NCBI GenBank assembly: GCA_001897355.1
Contig: MKST01000010.1
Span: 22,636 to 58,673, forward strand
Source: Solirubrobacterales bacterium 67-14
GTDB lineage: Bacteria > Actinomycetota > Thermoleophilia > Solirubrobacterales > 70-9
DNA length: 36,038 bases
Direction of reading: 5' to 3'
The notes below the pieces were generated by a model. That model was not told the DNA's origin. It saw only the letters and a program-made list of their open reading frames with translations, and made no database searches. Of this stretch, positions 26,227-35,377 are shown piece after piece. The number at the start of each line of letters is the position of its first letter. Positions within the stretch are counted from its first letter, which is position 1. Position numbers and translations under genes: made by a program.

Positions 26227-27686
26227 GCCAGACCCCCTTCCAGCGCGGCCGAGCCATCGAAGCCGATCGCTCCCTCCAGCGCATGAGCGGCTTCCAGCAG
26301 CTTCTGCTCGGCGAAGGCCGGTGCGGCGATCTGGAAGCCGACCGGCAGCTCCGGGCCTCCCCCCTCCGGTTCGGCCAGACCGGCCGGGATCGAGATCGCC
26401 GGTACCCCGGCCAGCGAGATCGGCACGGTGAAGATGTCGCTCAGGTACATGCTCCAAGGATCGGCCGTCTTCTCACCCAGCTCGAAGGCGACGGTCGGCG
26501 AGGTCGGAGTCACCACGAAGTCGACCTGCCCGAAGGCGTCCTGGAAATCCTCCACGATCCGAGTCCGGACCCTCTGGGCACCGCCGTAGTACGCGTCGTA
26601 GTAGCCGGAGGAGAGCGCGTAGGTACCGAGCATGATGCGGCGCTTGACCTCGGGGCCGAAACCCTCCTCGCGGGTCACCTCGTACATCGAGAGCAGATCC
26701 TCGTCGCTGGCCCTCAGGCCATAGCGGACCCCGTCGTAGCGGGAAAGGTTGGTCGATGCCTCGGCCGGGGCGAGCACGTAGTAGGCCGAGATCGCGTGCT
26801 CGGCGTGCGGCAATTCGATGTCGACGATCTCGCCACCCAGCTCGGCGATCCGGATCAGCGTGTCTTCGAAGCGGGCCAGCACTCCCGCCTCGATGCCTTC
26901 GCGCATCAAATCCCTCGGCACGCCGAAGGTGAGGCCGTCGAGCCGCTCGGCGCTCGGCGCCTCGATGCCACCTTCGATGCCGACCGAGGTCGAGTCCATC
27001 TCGTCTCGGCCCTGGAGCGCCGCGAGCAGCAGAGCGGCGTCGGTCACGTCGCGGGTCAGTGGCCCGCACTGATCCAGCGAGGAGGCGAAGGCGATCATGC
27101 CGAAGCGGGAGATCGCACCGTAGGTGGGCTTCAGGCCGACGATCCCGCAGAAGCCGGCCGGCTGGCGGATCGACCCGCCGGTGTCGGTGCCGAGCGACCA
27201 GGGGGCGAGCCCGCCGGCGACCACGGCGGCGGAGCCACCGGAGGAGCCGCCCGGCACCCGGCCGGTGTCCCAGGGGTTGAGACAGGCGCCGAAGGCCGAA
27301 TTCTCGTTCGAGGAACCCATTGCGAACTCGTCCATGTTGGTCTTGCCGAGCATCGGCATCCCGGCCGCCCGCAGGTGGCCGACCGCGGTCGCGGTGTAAG
27401 GCGGGACGTAGCCGCTGAGGATCTTCGAAGCGGCCGTGGTCGGTACGCCCTCGGTGCAGAAGATGTCCTTGATCGCGATCGGCGCCCCGGCCAGCGGTCC
27501 GCCGGAGTCGGCCACGCCGGACAGGGCCGAGTCACGATCGGCCTGCCACAGGTAGCCGTTCAACCCGTCCCCGGCAGCGCGGGCCAGCCAGAAATCGAGC
27601 ACCTCGGCGGCCGAGACTTCCCCGGCGGCGATCTGGGCGGCGGTTTCGGCGCCGCTGGCGGCGAGCAGTTCCGTGTTGTTGCCCAT
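26223..27686 (-). CDS. gatA: Aspartyl/glutamyl-tRNA amidotransferase subunit A
   Basis: A 487-residue amidase-signature enzyme that releases ammonia from glutamine for GatB. The Ser-cisSer-Lys triad is visible as Lys73 (IAIKDIF), Ser148 (PGGSSGGSAA) and Ser172 (GTDTGGSIRQPA). Length is normal. ATG at 27686 follows gatC by 2 bp. The region around residues 140-180 is glycine-rich and fully conserved with the family, so the subunit should be active. Order C-A-B with tight spacing makes a single operon. Confidence 0.97.
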   Translation of the reverse strand: MGNNTELLAASGAETAAQIAAGEVSAAEVLDFWLARAAGDGLNGYLWQADRDSALSGVADSGGPLAGAPIAIKDIFCTEGVPTTAASKILSGYVPPYTATAVGHLRAAGMPMLGKTNMDEFAMGSSNENSAFGACLNPWDTGRVPGGSSGGSAAVVAGGLAPWSLGTDTGGSIRQPAGFCGIVGLKPTYGAISRFGMIAFASSLDQCGPLTRDVTDAALLLAALQGRDEMDSTSVGIEGGIEAPSAERLDGLTFGVPRDLMREGIEAGVLARFEDTLIRIAELGGEIVDIELPHAEHAISAYYVLAPAEASTNLSRYDGVRYGLRASDEDLLSMYEVTREEGFGPEVKRRIMLGTYALSSGYYDAYYGGAQRVRTRIVEDFQDAFGQVDFVVTPTSPTVAFELGEKTADPWSMYLSDIFTVPISLAGVPAISIPAGLAEPEGGGPELPVGFQIAAPAFAEQKLLEAAHALEGAIGFDGSAALEGGLA

Positions 27687-27688
27687 GC

Positions 27689-27979
27689 TCAGGCCTCCGC
27701 CTGCGGCGAGGGCACCCGGAAAGCACCGTCGTGGGCGTCGGGAGCCTGCGAAAGGGCGACGTCGCGATCGAGGCTGGGACGAGGCTCGTCGTCACGCAGC
27801 ACGTTCTCCAGCGGCACCACATGCGAAGTCGGTTCAACCCCTTCGATGTCCACCTCGGCCAGCTTGTCGACGTGGTCGAGGACCGAGGAAAGCTCCCCGG
27901 TCAGGGTGTCGATCTCTTCTTCGCTCAGCCGCAGCCGGGAGAGCCGGGCGACGTGCAGAACCTGTTCGCGCTCAATCAC
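27689..27979 (-). CDS. gatC: Aspartyl/glutamyl-tRNA amidotransferase subunit C
   Basis: A 96-residue GatC that clamps GatA and GatB together. It begins with the family pattern of a helix with HVARLSRLRLSEEE, followed by LSSVLDHVDKLAEVD and VEPTSHVVPLENVLRDDEP. GTG at 27979 has no Shine-Dalgarno, but CTGACA-18 bp-TAGACT lies immediately upstream. First gene of gatCAB. The complex implies that Gln-tRNA and/or Asn-tRNA is made indirectly; no glnS or asnS is in the window. Confidence 0.95.
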   Translation of the reverse strand: MIEREQVLHVARLSRLRLSEEEIDTLTGELSSVLDHVDKLAEVDIEGVEPTSHVVPLENVLRDDEPRPSLDRDVALSQAPDAHDGAFRVPSPQAEA

Positions 27980-27986
27980 GGGGCTG

Positions 27987-28016
27987 AGTCTATGGACGAG
28001 CCGATCGGGGTGTCAG
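27987..28016 (-). promoter_or_regulatory. Promoter of gatCAB
   Basis: Minus strand: CTGACA (28016-28011, 5 of 6 to TTGACA), an 18-bp spacer and TAGACT (27992-27987), 7 nt before the GTG of gatC. The best complete promoter in the window; it predicts a leaderless mRNA. Confidence 0.6.
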
Positions 28017-28025
28017 GCCGGTCGG

Positions 28026-28397
28026 TCACCGTTCACGGGCGACGCTCCGCCAGAGCGCAAAGCTCATGACGAGGGTGCCACCGAGGGCCAGATAGCCGGA
28101 CTCGAAGACGACGTCGGCCTGGACCAGATTCCTGAGAACGAGGATCAGCGCGACCAGCAGGGTGAAGATCCACAGCATCGTCTCGTAGACGACCGGGACG
28201 TTGGTCCGAGCGCTCATCGCGACCGAGAACGGCAAGACGATCCCGGCCACCGCGACCAGGAGAACCAGCACGTGCAGGAAGTCGGGCGACGCAAACGCGG
28301 ACTCTCCTCCGTTCCAGGGCCAGATCAGCCCTTCCACCATCGCCAGCCCGATCAGCCCGACAAGCCACTCCAACGGATGGACCCTCGAGAGCTTCAT
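28026..28397 (-). CDS. Small four-helix membrane protein, unknown function
   Basis: A 123-residue protein with about four hydrophobic segments: WLVGLIGLAMVEGLI, LHVLVLLVAVAGIVL, TMLWIFTLLVALILVL and YLALGGTLVMSFALW. Short charged loops separate them, and the ends are basic. ATG at 28397 overlaps the folD stop by ATGA, so it is translated with folD. No family is recognised. The coupling to folD is positional only and gives no functional clue. Confidence 0.7.
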   Translation of the reverse strand: MKLSRVHPLEWLVGLIGLAMVEGLIWPWNGGESAFASPDFLHVLVLLVAVAGIVLPFSVAMSARTNVPVVYETMLWIFTLLVALILVLRNLVQADVVFESGYLALGGTLVMSFALWRSVARER

Positions 28398-29245
28398 CGG
28401 GTACGGGCCTTGGCGGCGGTCAGGGTGTTGGCCATCAGCATGGCGATGGTCATCGGGCCGACCCCGCCCGGGACGGGGGTGATCGCTCCGGCGACTTCGG
28501 CCGCGGCTTCGAAGTCGACATCGCCCTTGAGGCCGCCCTCGGTCCGGTTCATGCCGACGTCGATCACCGTCGCGCCGGGCTTGATCCCATCGCGCTTGAC
28601 CAGTTCGGGGACTCCGACCGCGACGACCAGGATGTCGGCTCGCCGGGTCACCTCGGCCAGGTCGCGGGTTCGGGAATGGGCACAGGTGACCGTCGCGTTC
28701 CGTCCCAGCAGCAGGCTGATCATCGGCCGGCCGACCAGGTTCGAGCGGCCGACGATCACCGCCTCCGCCCCTTCGAGCCCGATCCCGGCGTGGTCGAGCA
28801 GCTCGATCACCCCGGCCGGTGTGCAGGGCACGAGACCGGGCCGGCCGCCGGCCAGCAAGCCGGCATTGGTCGCGGTCAGCCCGTCGACGTCCTTGGCCGG
28901 GTTGATCGCCTCGATCACCGCGTCCGGGTCGATGTGATCCGGCGGGGGCAGCTGAACCAGGATCCCGTCCACATCGTCGTCGTCGCCCAGGGCCTTGACC
29001 AGGGTCACCAGGTCTTCCTGGCTGGTCTCGGCCGGCAGCTCGTGGTGCACGGAACCGATCCCGGCCGCTTCGCAGGCCTTGTGCTTGTTGGCGACGTAGA
29101 TGTGCGAGGCAGGGTCGTCACCGACCAGGACGGTGGCCAGCACCGGCTGATGGCCGCCGCCGGCGATGAACTGCTCGACCTGTTCCGCGACCCGCTCGCG
29201 GACCTCGACCGAAACCTGCTTGCCGTCAATGATCTTTGCGCTCAA
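28394..29245 (-). CDS. folD: Methylenetetrahydrofolate dehydrogenase/cyclohydrolase
   Basis: A 283-residue bifunctional enzyme that interconverts 5,10-methylene-, methenyl- and 10-formyl-THF in the cytoplasm. Catalytic Tyr50 and Lys54 (YVANK) fall at the E. coli positions. VQLPPPDHID and KDVDGLTATN are substrate-site motifs, and VIVGRSNLVGRPM is the NADP Rossmann segment. The C-terminus has TPVPGGVGPMTIAML. The start is TTG at 29245, with GGAAGG 9 nt upstream. It lies 50 bp downstream of the helicase gene on the same strand and overlaps the following small membrane protein gene. Confidence 0.96.
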   Translation of the reverse strand: MSAKIIDGKQVSVEVRERVAEQVEQFIAGGGHQPVLATVLVGDDPASHIYVANKHKACEAAGIGSVHHELPAETSQEDLVTLVKALGDDDDVDGILVQLPPPDHIDPDAVIEAINPAKDVDGLTATNAGLLAGGRPGLVPCTPAGVIELLDHAGIGLEGAEAVIVGRSNLVGRPMISLLLGRNATVTCAHSRTRDLAEVTRRADILVVAVGVPELVKRDGIKPGATVIDVGMNRTEGGLKGDVDFEAAAEVAGAITPVPGGVGPMTIAMLMANTLTAAKARTR

Positions 29246-29295
29246 CCGCCCGAACCTTCCGTCGTCATTTCAGTTTCCACGAGAGCCGGACGCCT

Positions 29296-31614
29296 CTACC
29301 TTTTCTGGATCGGCGCATACTCGGCCATCAGTTTCCGTTCGCTCCCGTCACCCTTGAAGCGGACGATGATCACCCCGTTCGGTTCGGATCCGATCACGAC
29401 GCCCTGGCCGAAAGAGGCGTGGGTCACATCATCGCCGACCGCGAACTGGACCGCGGTGCCGGGCTCGATCGGGCTGGCCGCCCGGCCCGGCCCCGAACGG
29501 CTCCTTCCCGGAGCCTGATGGCTGCGGGCCCGGCCGGGACTGCCGTAGCTGGTGCCGGAATAGCCGCTGGTCAAGCCACCCTGGCCGATCGCCGACCCTT
29601 GCTGGTGGACCAGCGTGGCGGGCAACTCGTCGAGGAAGCGCGAAGGCATGGTCGATTCGGCCCGGCCGCCGAACATGCGCCGGGTCCGGGCGCTGGTCAG
29701 GTACAGGCGCTTGCGAGCCCGGGTGATGCCGACGTAACAGAGCCTTCGCTCTTCCTCTTCCTGGCCTTCGTCGAGCGCACGCTGGTGGGGGAAGACGCCG
29801 TCTTCGCAGCCGATGACGAAGACCGTGTCGTACTCGAGCCCCTTGGCGTTGTGCAGGGTCATCAGGGTCAGCAGCTCTTCCTTCTCGGTCAGCTTGTCCT
29901 GCTCCGAGTAGAGCGAGATCTGCTGCAGGAACTCGTCCAGCGGCGGCACCTCGCTATCGCCTTCCAGCGCCCGATTCGTGTCGAACTCACCCGCCACCCC
30001 GATCAGTTCGCGCAGGTTCTCGACCCGCCCCTCCGCCTCGATCGTCCGCTCCGATTCCAGCGCCTCGAAGTATCCGGTCTCGGTCAGCACCCTCTCCAGC
30101 AGGTCGGCCAGCGGCCGGCCTTCGGCGTCTTCCTTCAACCCCTTCATGGTGCGCTGGAACTCGCCCACCGCGCGCACCGCAGCCGTTCCCACGCCCGGCA
30201 CGTTCTCGACCTGGCCGGCGACGTCCCAGATGTCGTCCCCGGTCGTGTTGGCGTAAGCGAGCAGCCGACCCTGCGTGGTGTTGCCGATCCCGCGCTTCGG
30301 TGAGTTGACGATGCGGGAGAAGGCGACCGAATCGCGTGGGTTGGCGATGTACTGCAGGTATGCGATCGCGTCCTTGATCTCGGCTCGGTCGTAGAACCGG
30401 GTGCCACCGATCACCCGGTAGGCGGTGCCGAAACGGACCAGCGTGTCTTCCAGCACCCGGCTCATCGCGTTCATCCGGTAGAAGACCGCCACGTCGAGGG
30501 GTGAGATCCCTTCCTCCTCGACCAGCCGCTCGATCTCACCGGCGACCCAGCGGGCCTCTTCGTGCTCGTCCCCGAGGCGGACCACCTCGATCTCTTCGCC
30601 CTTGCCGAGGTCGGTCCAGAGTTCCTTCGGGCGGCGGTCGCGGTTGTTCTCGACCACCGCGTTGGCGGCCGAAAGGATGGTCTGGGTCGAGCGGTAGTTC
30701 TGCTCGAGCTTGACCACTTTTGCGTCGGGGAAGTCCTGCTCGAAGTCGAGGATGTTGCGGATGTCGGCGTGCCGGAAGCCGTAGATCGACTGGTCTTCGT
30801 CACCGACCACGGTCAGGTTGCGGTGCTCGCCGCAGAGCAGCTGCAGCAGCCGGTACTGGGCGTGGTTGGTGTCCTGGTACTCGTCGACCAGCACGTAGCG
30901 GAAGGCCCGCCGCCAGCGCTCCCGCACCTCGGGGAAGAGCTCCAGCACGTTGACCATGCGGACCAGCAGGTCGTCGAAGTCCATCGCGTTCGATTCGAGC
31001 ATCCGCTGCTCGTAGAGCGCGTAGACGCCGGCCGCCGTGTCCTCGAAGTAGGAGCCGCCCCGCTGCTTGTAGTCCTCGGGGTCGATCAGTTCGTTCTTGG
31101 CGCCGGAGATCGCGTTCTTGATCGCCCGGGCGGGGAAGCGCTTCGGGTCGACGTCGAGTTCTTCCATGACCCGCTTGATCATGCGGATCGAGTCGGCCTC
31201 GTCGTAGATCGTGAAGGCCCGTGCGTAACCGAGTTTCTCGGCGTCGCCGCGCAGCATCCGGCCACAGGCCGAGTGGAAGGTGGTCACCCACATAGACCGG
31301 GCCTTGGAACCGATCAGCTCCTCCACCCTCTCGCGCATCTCGGTCGCCGCCCGGTTGGTGAAGGTGATCGCGAGGATCTCCCCCGGCCTGGCCTGCCTGG
31401 TGGCCAGCAGATGGACGATCCGATGGGTCAGCACCCTGGTCTTGCCCGATCCGGCCCCGGCGATGACCAGCAGCGGCCCGTCGCCGTACTCGACCGCTTC
31501 CCGCTGGGGCGGGTTCAGGCCGTCGGCGAACAGGTGGGCCGGCGCACCGGGCCCGGCCTCTTCGGGACCGGGTGAGTCGGGTACGCCGCCCTCATAGTTG
31601 CTGAGTGCTTCCAC
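29296..31614 (-). CDS. pcrA: ATP-dependent DNA helicase PcrA/UvrD
   Basis: A 772-residue superfamily 1A 3'-5' helicase for repair and replication conflicts. After a 30-residue acidic/proline leader come LNPPQREAVEY (Q motif), Walker A GAGSGKT (53-59), ITFTNRAATEMRERV (Ia), VLVDEYQDTN (II), GDEDQSIYGFR (III), LEQNYRST (IV), LMTLHNAKGLEYDTVF (V) and VGITRARKRLYL (VI). The C-terminal 55 residues form the Tudor-like domain typical of PcrA (VGDDVTHASFGQGVVIG). GTG at 31614 has TATCCT 6 nt upstream. Length is slightly above typical PcrA. Confidence 0.95.
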   Translation of the reverse strand: MEALSNYEGGVPDSPGPEEAGPGAPAHLFADGLNPPQREAVEYGDGPLLVIAGAGSGKTRVLTHRIVHLLATRQARPGEILAITFTNRAATEMRERVEELIGSKARSMWVTTFHSACGRMLRGDAEKLGYARAFTIYDEADSIRMIKRVMEELDVDPKRFPARAIKNAISGAKNELIDPEDYKQRGGSYFEDTAAGVYALYEQRMLESNAMDFDDLLVRMVNVLELFPEVRERWRRAFRYVLVDEYQDTNHAQYRLLQLLCGEHRNLTVVGDEDQSIYGFRHADIRNILDFEQDFPDAKVVKLEQNYRSTQTILSAANAVVENNRDRRPKELWTDLGKGEEIEVVRLGDEHEEARWVAGEIERLVEEEGISPLDVAVFYRMNAMSRVLEDTLVRFGTAYRVIGGTRFYDRAEIKDAIAYLQYIANPRDSVAFSRIVNSPKRGIGNTTQGRLLAYANTTGDDIWDVAGQVENVPGVGTAAVRAVGEFQRTMKGLKEDAEGRPLADLLERVLTETGYFEALESERTIEAEGRVENLRELIGVAGEFDTNRALEGDSEVPPLDEFLQQISLYSEQDKLTEKEELLTLMTLHNAKGLEYDTVFVIGCEDGVFPHQRALDEGQEEEERRLCYVGITRARKRLYLTSARTRRMFGGRAESTMPSRFLDELPATLVHQQGSAIGQGGLTSGYSGTSYGSPGRARSHQAPGRSRSGPGRAASPIEPGTAVQFAVGDDVTHASFGQGVVIGSEPNGVIIVRFKGDGSERKLMAEYAPIQKR

Positions 31615-31620
31615 CAGTCG

Positions 31621-31626
31621 AGGATA
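31621..31626 (-). promoter_or_regulatory. Putative -10 element of pcrA
   Basis: TATCCT on the minus strand, 6 nt before the GTG. The same hexamer as proposed for serC. No -35 visible. Confidence 0.35.
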
Positions 31627-31688
31627 CCCATCGACGCGGCGGGGCCGGCGAGCTCATCCGTCGGCCGCGGGATGCCTGTGGGGGCTCC

Positions 31689-32423
31689 TCAGCCTCCGGC
31701 CGAGGAGCGACCTTTTTTCGGCTCGCCGTCGGGCTCTTCCACATCCGGCTGTTCGGAGCCGGAAAGCTCGGCGACCTGCTTCTCGAGTTCCTTGATCCGG
31801 GCCGAGAGCGACTTCACCGCGTCCTGGAGCGGGTCCGGCAGGTGGATCCAGTCGGCGTCCGGGCCTTCGACCTTGCGGCCGTCCACCCGCACGGGGTGTC
31901 CCGGGTTGCCGACCACGGTCGAGCAGGGCGGCACATCCTCGACCACGACGGTGTTGGCCCCGATCTTCGCCCCGTGCCCGACCGTGATCGGCCCGAGCAG
32001 CTTTGCCCCGGAACCGATCGTCACGTTGTCGCCGACCGTCGGGTGGCGCTTGCCCGACTGGAATCCCGTGCCTCCGAGGGTGACCCCCTGGTAGAGGGTC
32101 ACGTTCTCGCCGATCTCGGCCGTTTCCCCGATCACCACGCCGGAGCCGTGGTCGATGAAGATCCCCGGCCCGATCTCCGCGTCGGGGTGGATCTCGATCC
32201 CGGTGATCACCCGGCTCAGATACGAGACCGCGAACGGCAGCAGCGGCACCCCGGAGCGACGCAGGCGGTTGGCCAGGCGGTAGGCCAGGATGGCCTGTAC
32301 CCCAGGCCAGGTCAAGAGGATCTCCAGGCTGGAGACGTTTGCGGTCGCCGGGTCGCGGCCGCGAGCGGCGGAGATGTGGGAACTGAGCCCCCGGAAGGTT
32401 CGGCTGATCAGGTCGTCGGCCAC
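31689..32423 (-). CDS. cysE: Serine O-acetyltransferase
   Basis: A 244-residue enzyme that makes O-acetylserine from serine and acetyl-CoA, the substrate of CysK. An N-terminal helical region (SRTFRGLSSHI) leads to a left-handed β-helix of hexapeptide repeats (about 75-180): IEIHPDAEIGPGIFIDHGSG, GETAEIGENVTLYQGVTLGG and GHGAKIGANTVV. His92 in IDHGSG matches the catalytic His. The C-terminus adds a heptad-like helix (SLSARIKELEKQVAEL) and a polar tail. The start is GTG at 32423, because TAGGCT lies 6 nt before it; a TTG two codons upstream would overlap the promoter. Gap to cysK 23 bp. Confidence 0.94.
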   Translation of the reverse strand: MADDLISRTFRGLSSHISAARGRDPATANVSSLEILLTWPGVQAILAYRLANRLRRSGVPLLPFAVSYLSRVITGIEIHPDAEIGPGIFIDHGSGVVIGETAEIGENVTLYQGVTLGGTGFQSGKRHPTVGDNVTIGSGAKLLGPITVGHGAKIGANTVVVEDVPPCSTVVGNPGHPVRVDGRKVEGPDADWIHLPDPLQDAVKSLSARIKELEKQVAELSGSEQPDVEEPDGEPKKGRSSAGG

Positions 32424-32429
32424 CGGCAA

Positions 32430-32435
32430 AGCCTA
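32430..32435 (-). promoter_or_regulatory. Putative internal -10 element before cysE
   Basis: TAGGCT on the minus strand within the 23-bp cysK-cysE gap, 6 nt before the GTG of cysE. TTCGCC 17 bp further upstream is a weak -35. Confidence 0.4.
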
Positions 32436-32446
32436 TTGCCCTCGGC

Positions 32447-33363
<917 letters not shown>

Positions 33364-33367
<4 letters not shown>

Positions 33368-33762
33368 ATGAAGTACATCCTTGCCGCTGCGTCCTCGGCT
33401 TCCCGCTCGTACAGATCCTGGATCGTGGTCTCGCCGAAGACCCCGCGCAGCGACCTCACTCCTTCGGCCCAGATCCCACCGGCCTCGTCGGCCTCCTGGC
33501 CGACCTTGCCGTCGAGCGCCTGGACGACTTCGAGCACGGTTATCTCGGCGGCCGGGCGGGCGAGGATGTAGCCGCCCTTGCTGCCGCGGCGGCTGCTCAG
33601 GAGCCCGGCCCGGCGCAGGGTCGAGAAGAGCTGCTCGAGGAACTGGTCGGGAATGTTGCGGCGCTCGGCCAGCTCCTTGACCGGCATCGGCCGGTCCCCG
33701 GAGCCGGCCAGTTCGACCAGTGCCACGACCGCGTATCGGGATTTCGAGGTAACCGAGATCAC
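33364..33762 (-). CDS. Rrf2-family transcription regulator, probably cysteine metabolism (CymR-like)
   Basis: A 132-residue Rrf2 protein. The N-terminal winged helix has SKSRYAVVALVELA, ELAERRNIPDQFLEQLFSTL (recognition region) and the wing SSRRGSKGGYILAR. A dimerisation helix and the ITVLEVVQALDG segment follow. There is no cysteine in the whole protein, so an IscR/NsrR-type Fe-S cluster is excluded. This and its position directly before cysK resemble CymR, which in Bacillus senses O-acetylserine through a complex with CysK. GTG at 33762; a -10-like TAGAAA lies 6 nt upstream. The stop overlaps cysK by TTGA. Confidence 0.88.
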
Positions 33763-33787
33763 GAGTCATTTCTACCGCATCCGACGG

Positions 33788-33823
33788 CAGAAAGCAGAGT
33801 AACCCGGTCAGAAAATAGGTAAT
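33788..33823. promoter_or_regulatory. Candidate operator: 21-bp-spaced direct repeats before the Rrf2 gene
   Basis: CAGAAAGCAGAGTAAC begins at 33788 and CAGAAAATAGGTAATT at 33809, exactly 21 bp (two helical turns) apart, upstream of the regulator. The segment is A/T-rich for this window. Autoregulation is a guess from position. Confidence 0.3.
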
Positions 33824-33861
33824 TCACCGTAGATCGAGCCTCAACCCGGTTCCGGGGGCGT

Positions 33862-33884
33862 TCACCCACCGAAAACGTGGGTGA
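33862..33884. terminator. Hairpin downstream of gltX
   Basis: A perfect 8-bp stem, TCACCCAC (33862-33869) and GTGGGTGA (33877-33884), with a 7-nt loop, 57 nt after the gltX stop. No T-run, so termination is plausible only. Confidence 0.45.
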
Positions 33885-33940
33885 TCGACCCCAGAGTGGA
33901 ATGTGGGTGGTCAGGGCGGCTTCGGTTGGCTTGTGGTCGA

Positions 33941-35377
33941 CTACTCGGAGTCGGTTTCGACTGCGTCGCGAAGCCGGGAGCTGGCCGATTCGATCCGGGC
34001 CAGAGTCTCTTCCCGGCCCAGCGCAGCCACGGATTCGAAGATCCCCGGGGAGATCGTGGTCCCGGTGATCGCGACCCGGATCGGTTGGAAGACCTTGCCC
34101 GGGCCGAGGCCGAGCTTCTCGGGCAGCGGTTCGACCGCGGACTGGACCGAATCGATCGTGAACCCGTCGCCGTTCGGTCCCTCACCCCCATCGGGCAGCT
34201 CGATCAAGGCCGCCTCGACCTCGGTCAGCGCCCGCGCCGCGTCGCCCTTCATGACCTTGCGCCAGGCCTTCTCGTCCTGGACCGGCGGTTCGAAGAGGAA
34301 CCGGATCAGCGGCCAGACCTCCTGCAAGGTCTGCGCTTTCTCCTGGACGATCTCGCAGCCGAAGGAGAAGCGCTCCTCGTTCAGCGGTCGCCCGGCGGTC
34401 TCGGCCTCGACGAAGACGCGCACCGCCTCCGTGTACTCGTCGATCGGCATTTCCCGCATGTAGCGGCCGTTCATCCAGCGCAGCTTCTTCTCGTCGAAGA
34501 CCGCTGACGAGGTGCCCACATCCTCCGGCCGGAAGCGTGCGACCAACTCGTCGGTCGAGAGCAGGGTCTCGTCGTCCCCCGGCCCCCAGCCGAGCAGGGC
34601 GACGTAGTTGCGGATCGCGGCCGGCAGGTAGCCGGCGTCACGGAGTTCCTGGACCGAAGCGGCCCCGTGGCGCTTCGAGAGCTTCTTGCCGTCGGGGCCG
34701 TGGAGCAGGGGCACGTGCCCGTAACGCGGCGGCTCGATGCCCAGCGCCTCGAAGACCAGCAGCTGCTTCGGGGTGTTGGAAAGGTGGTCGTCGCCGCGGA
34801 TCACCTCGGTGATGCCCATGTCGGCGTCATCGACCGCGACCGCGAAGTTGTAGAGCACGGAACCGTCGCCGCGGGCGATGACGAAGTCGTCGTAGCTGCG
34901 GTTGGGGAACCGGACCTCGCCCCGGATCAGGTCGTCGACCACGGTGTCGCCCTCGTCCGGGACCCGCAGCCGGATCGCCCCGGAGCCGTCGGCGGAGGGC
35001 GTGCCGCGATAGCCGCGGTCTGCCCCGTGCTCGGCCTTCCAGGCCTTGACGTCATCGGCGGTGGCCGAATCCCGGTAGGCGGCCCCGGAATCGAGCAGCT
35101 TCTGGAGGGCGGCAGCGTGCTCCTCGGCCCGGCCGACCTGGGAGTACGGCCCCTCGTCCCAGTCCAGTTCGAGCCAGCGCAGCGCATCGAGGATCTGGGC
35201 CACGTTTTCCGGGGTCGAGCGTTCGAGGTCGGTGTCCTCGATCCGCAGGACGAAGGTGCCCTCCCCGTGGCGGGCGGCCAGCCAGTTGTACAGTGCGGTC
35301 CTAGCTCCCCCGATGTGCAAGGCGCCGGTGGGAGAAGGTGCGAATCGAACCCGGAGGTTGCTGTTCTCGATGCTCAT
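33941..35377 (-). CDS. gltX: Glutamyl-tRNA synthetase
   Basis: A 478-residue class I synthetase. FAPSPTGALHIGGART (12-27) includes the HIGH-type signature. LRIEDTD, YNFAVAVDDADMGITEVIRGDDH and the KMSKS equivalent GKKLSKRHGA follow, then an all-helical anticodon domain. With GatCAB in the same region the enzyme may also charge tRNA-Gln (non-discriminating), but the sequence alone does not show this. ATG at 35377 is chosen because RVRFAPSPTG begins nine residues later, as is usual; 29 further upstream codons would run deeper antisense into nfo. The 5' end overlaps the nfo start on the other strand by 8 bp. Confidence 0.95.
   Translation of the reverse strand: MSIENSNLRVRFAPSPTGALHIGGARTALYNWLAARHGEGTFVLRIEDTDLERSTPENVAQILDALRWLELDWDEGPYSQVGRAEEHAAALQKLLDSGAAYRDSATADDVKAWKAEHGADRGYRGTPSADGSGAIRLRVPDEGDTVVDDLIRGEVRFPNRSYDDFVIARGDGSVLYNFAVAVDDADMGITEVIRGDDHLSNTPKQLLVFEALGIEPPRYGHVPLLHGPDGKKLSKRHGAASVQELRDAGYLPAAIRNYVALLGWGPGDDETLLSTDELVARFRPEDVGTSSAVFDEKKLRWMNGRYMREMPIDEYTEAVRVFVEAETAGRPLNEERFSFGCEIVQEKAQTLQEVWPLIRFLFEPPVQDEKAWRKVMKGDAARALTEVEAALIELPDGGEGPNGDGFTIDSVQSAVEPLPEKLGLGPGKVFQPIRVAITGTTISPGIFESVAALGREETLARIESASSRLRDAVETDSE

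Noticed and set aside
26283-28937. An 884-codon plus-strand open frame
   Set aside because: Antisense to gatA, gatC, the small membrane protein and part of folD; composition is that of a shadow frame.
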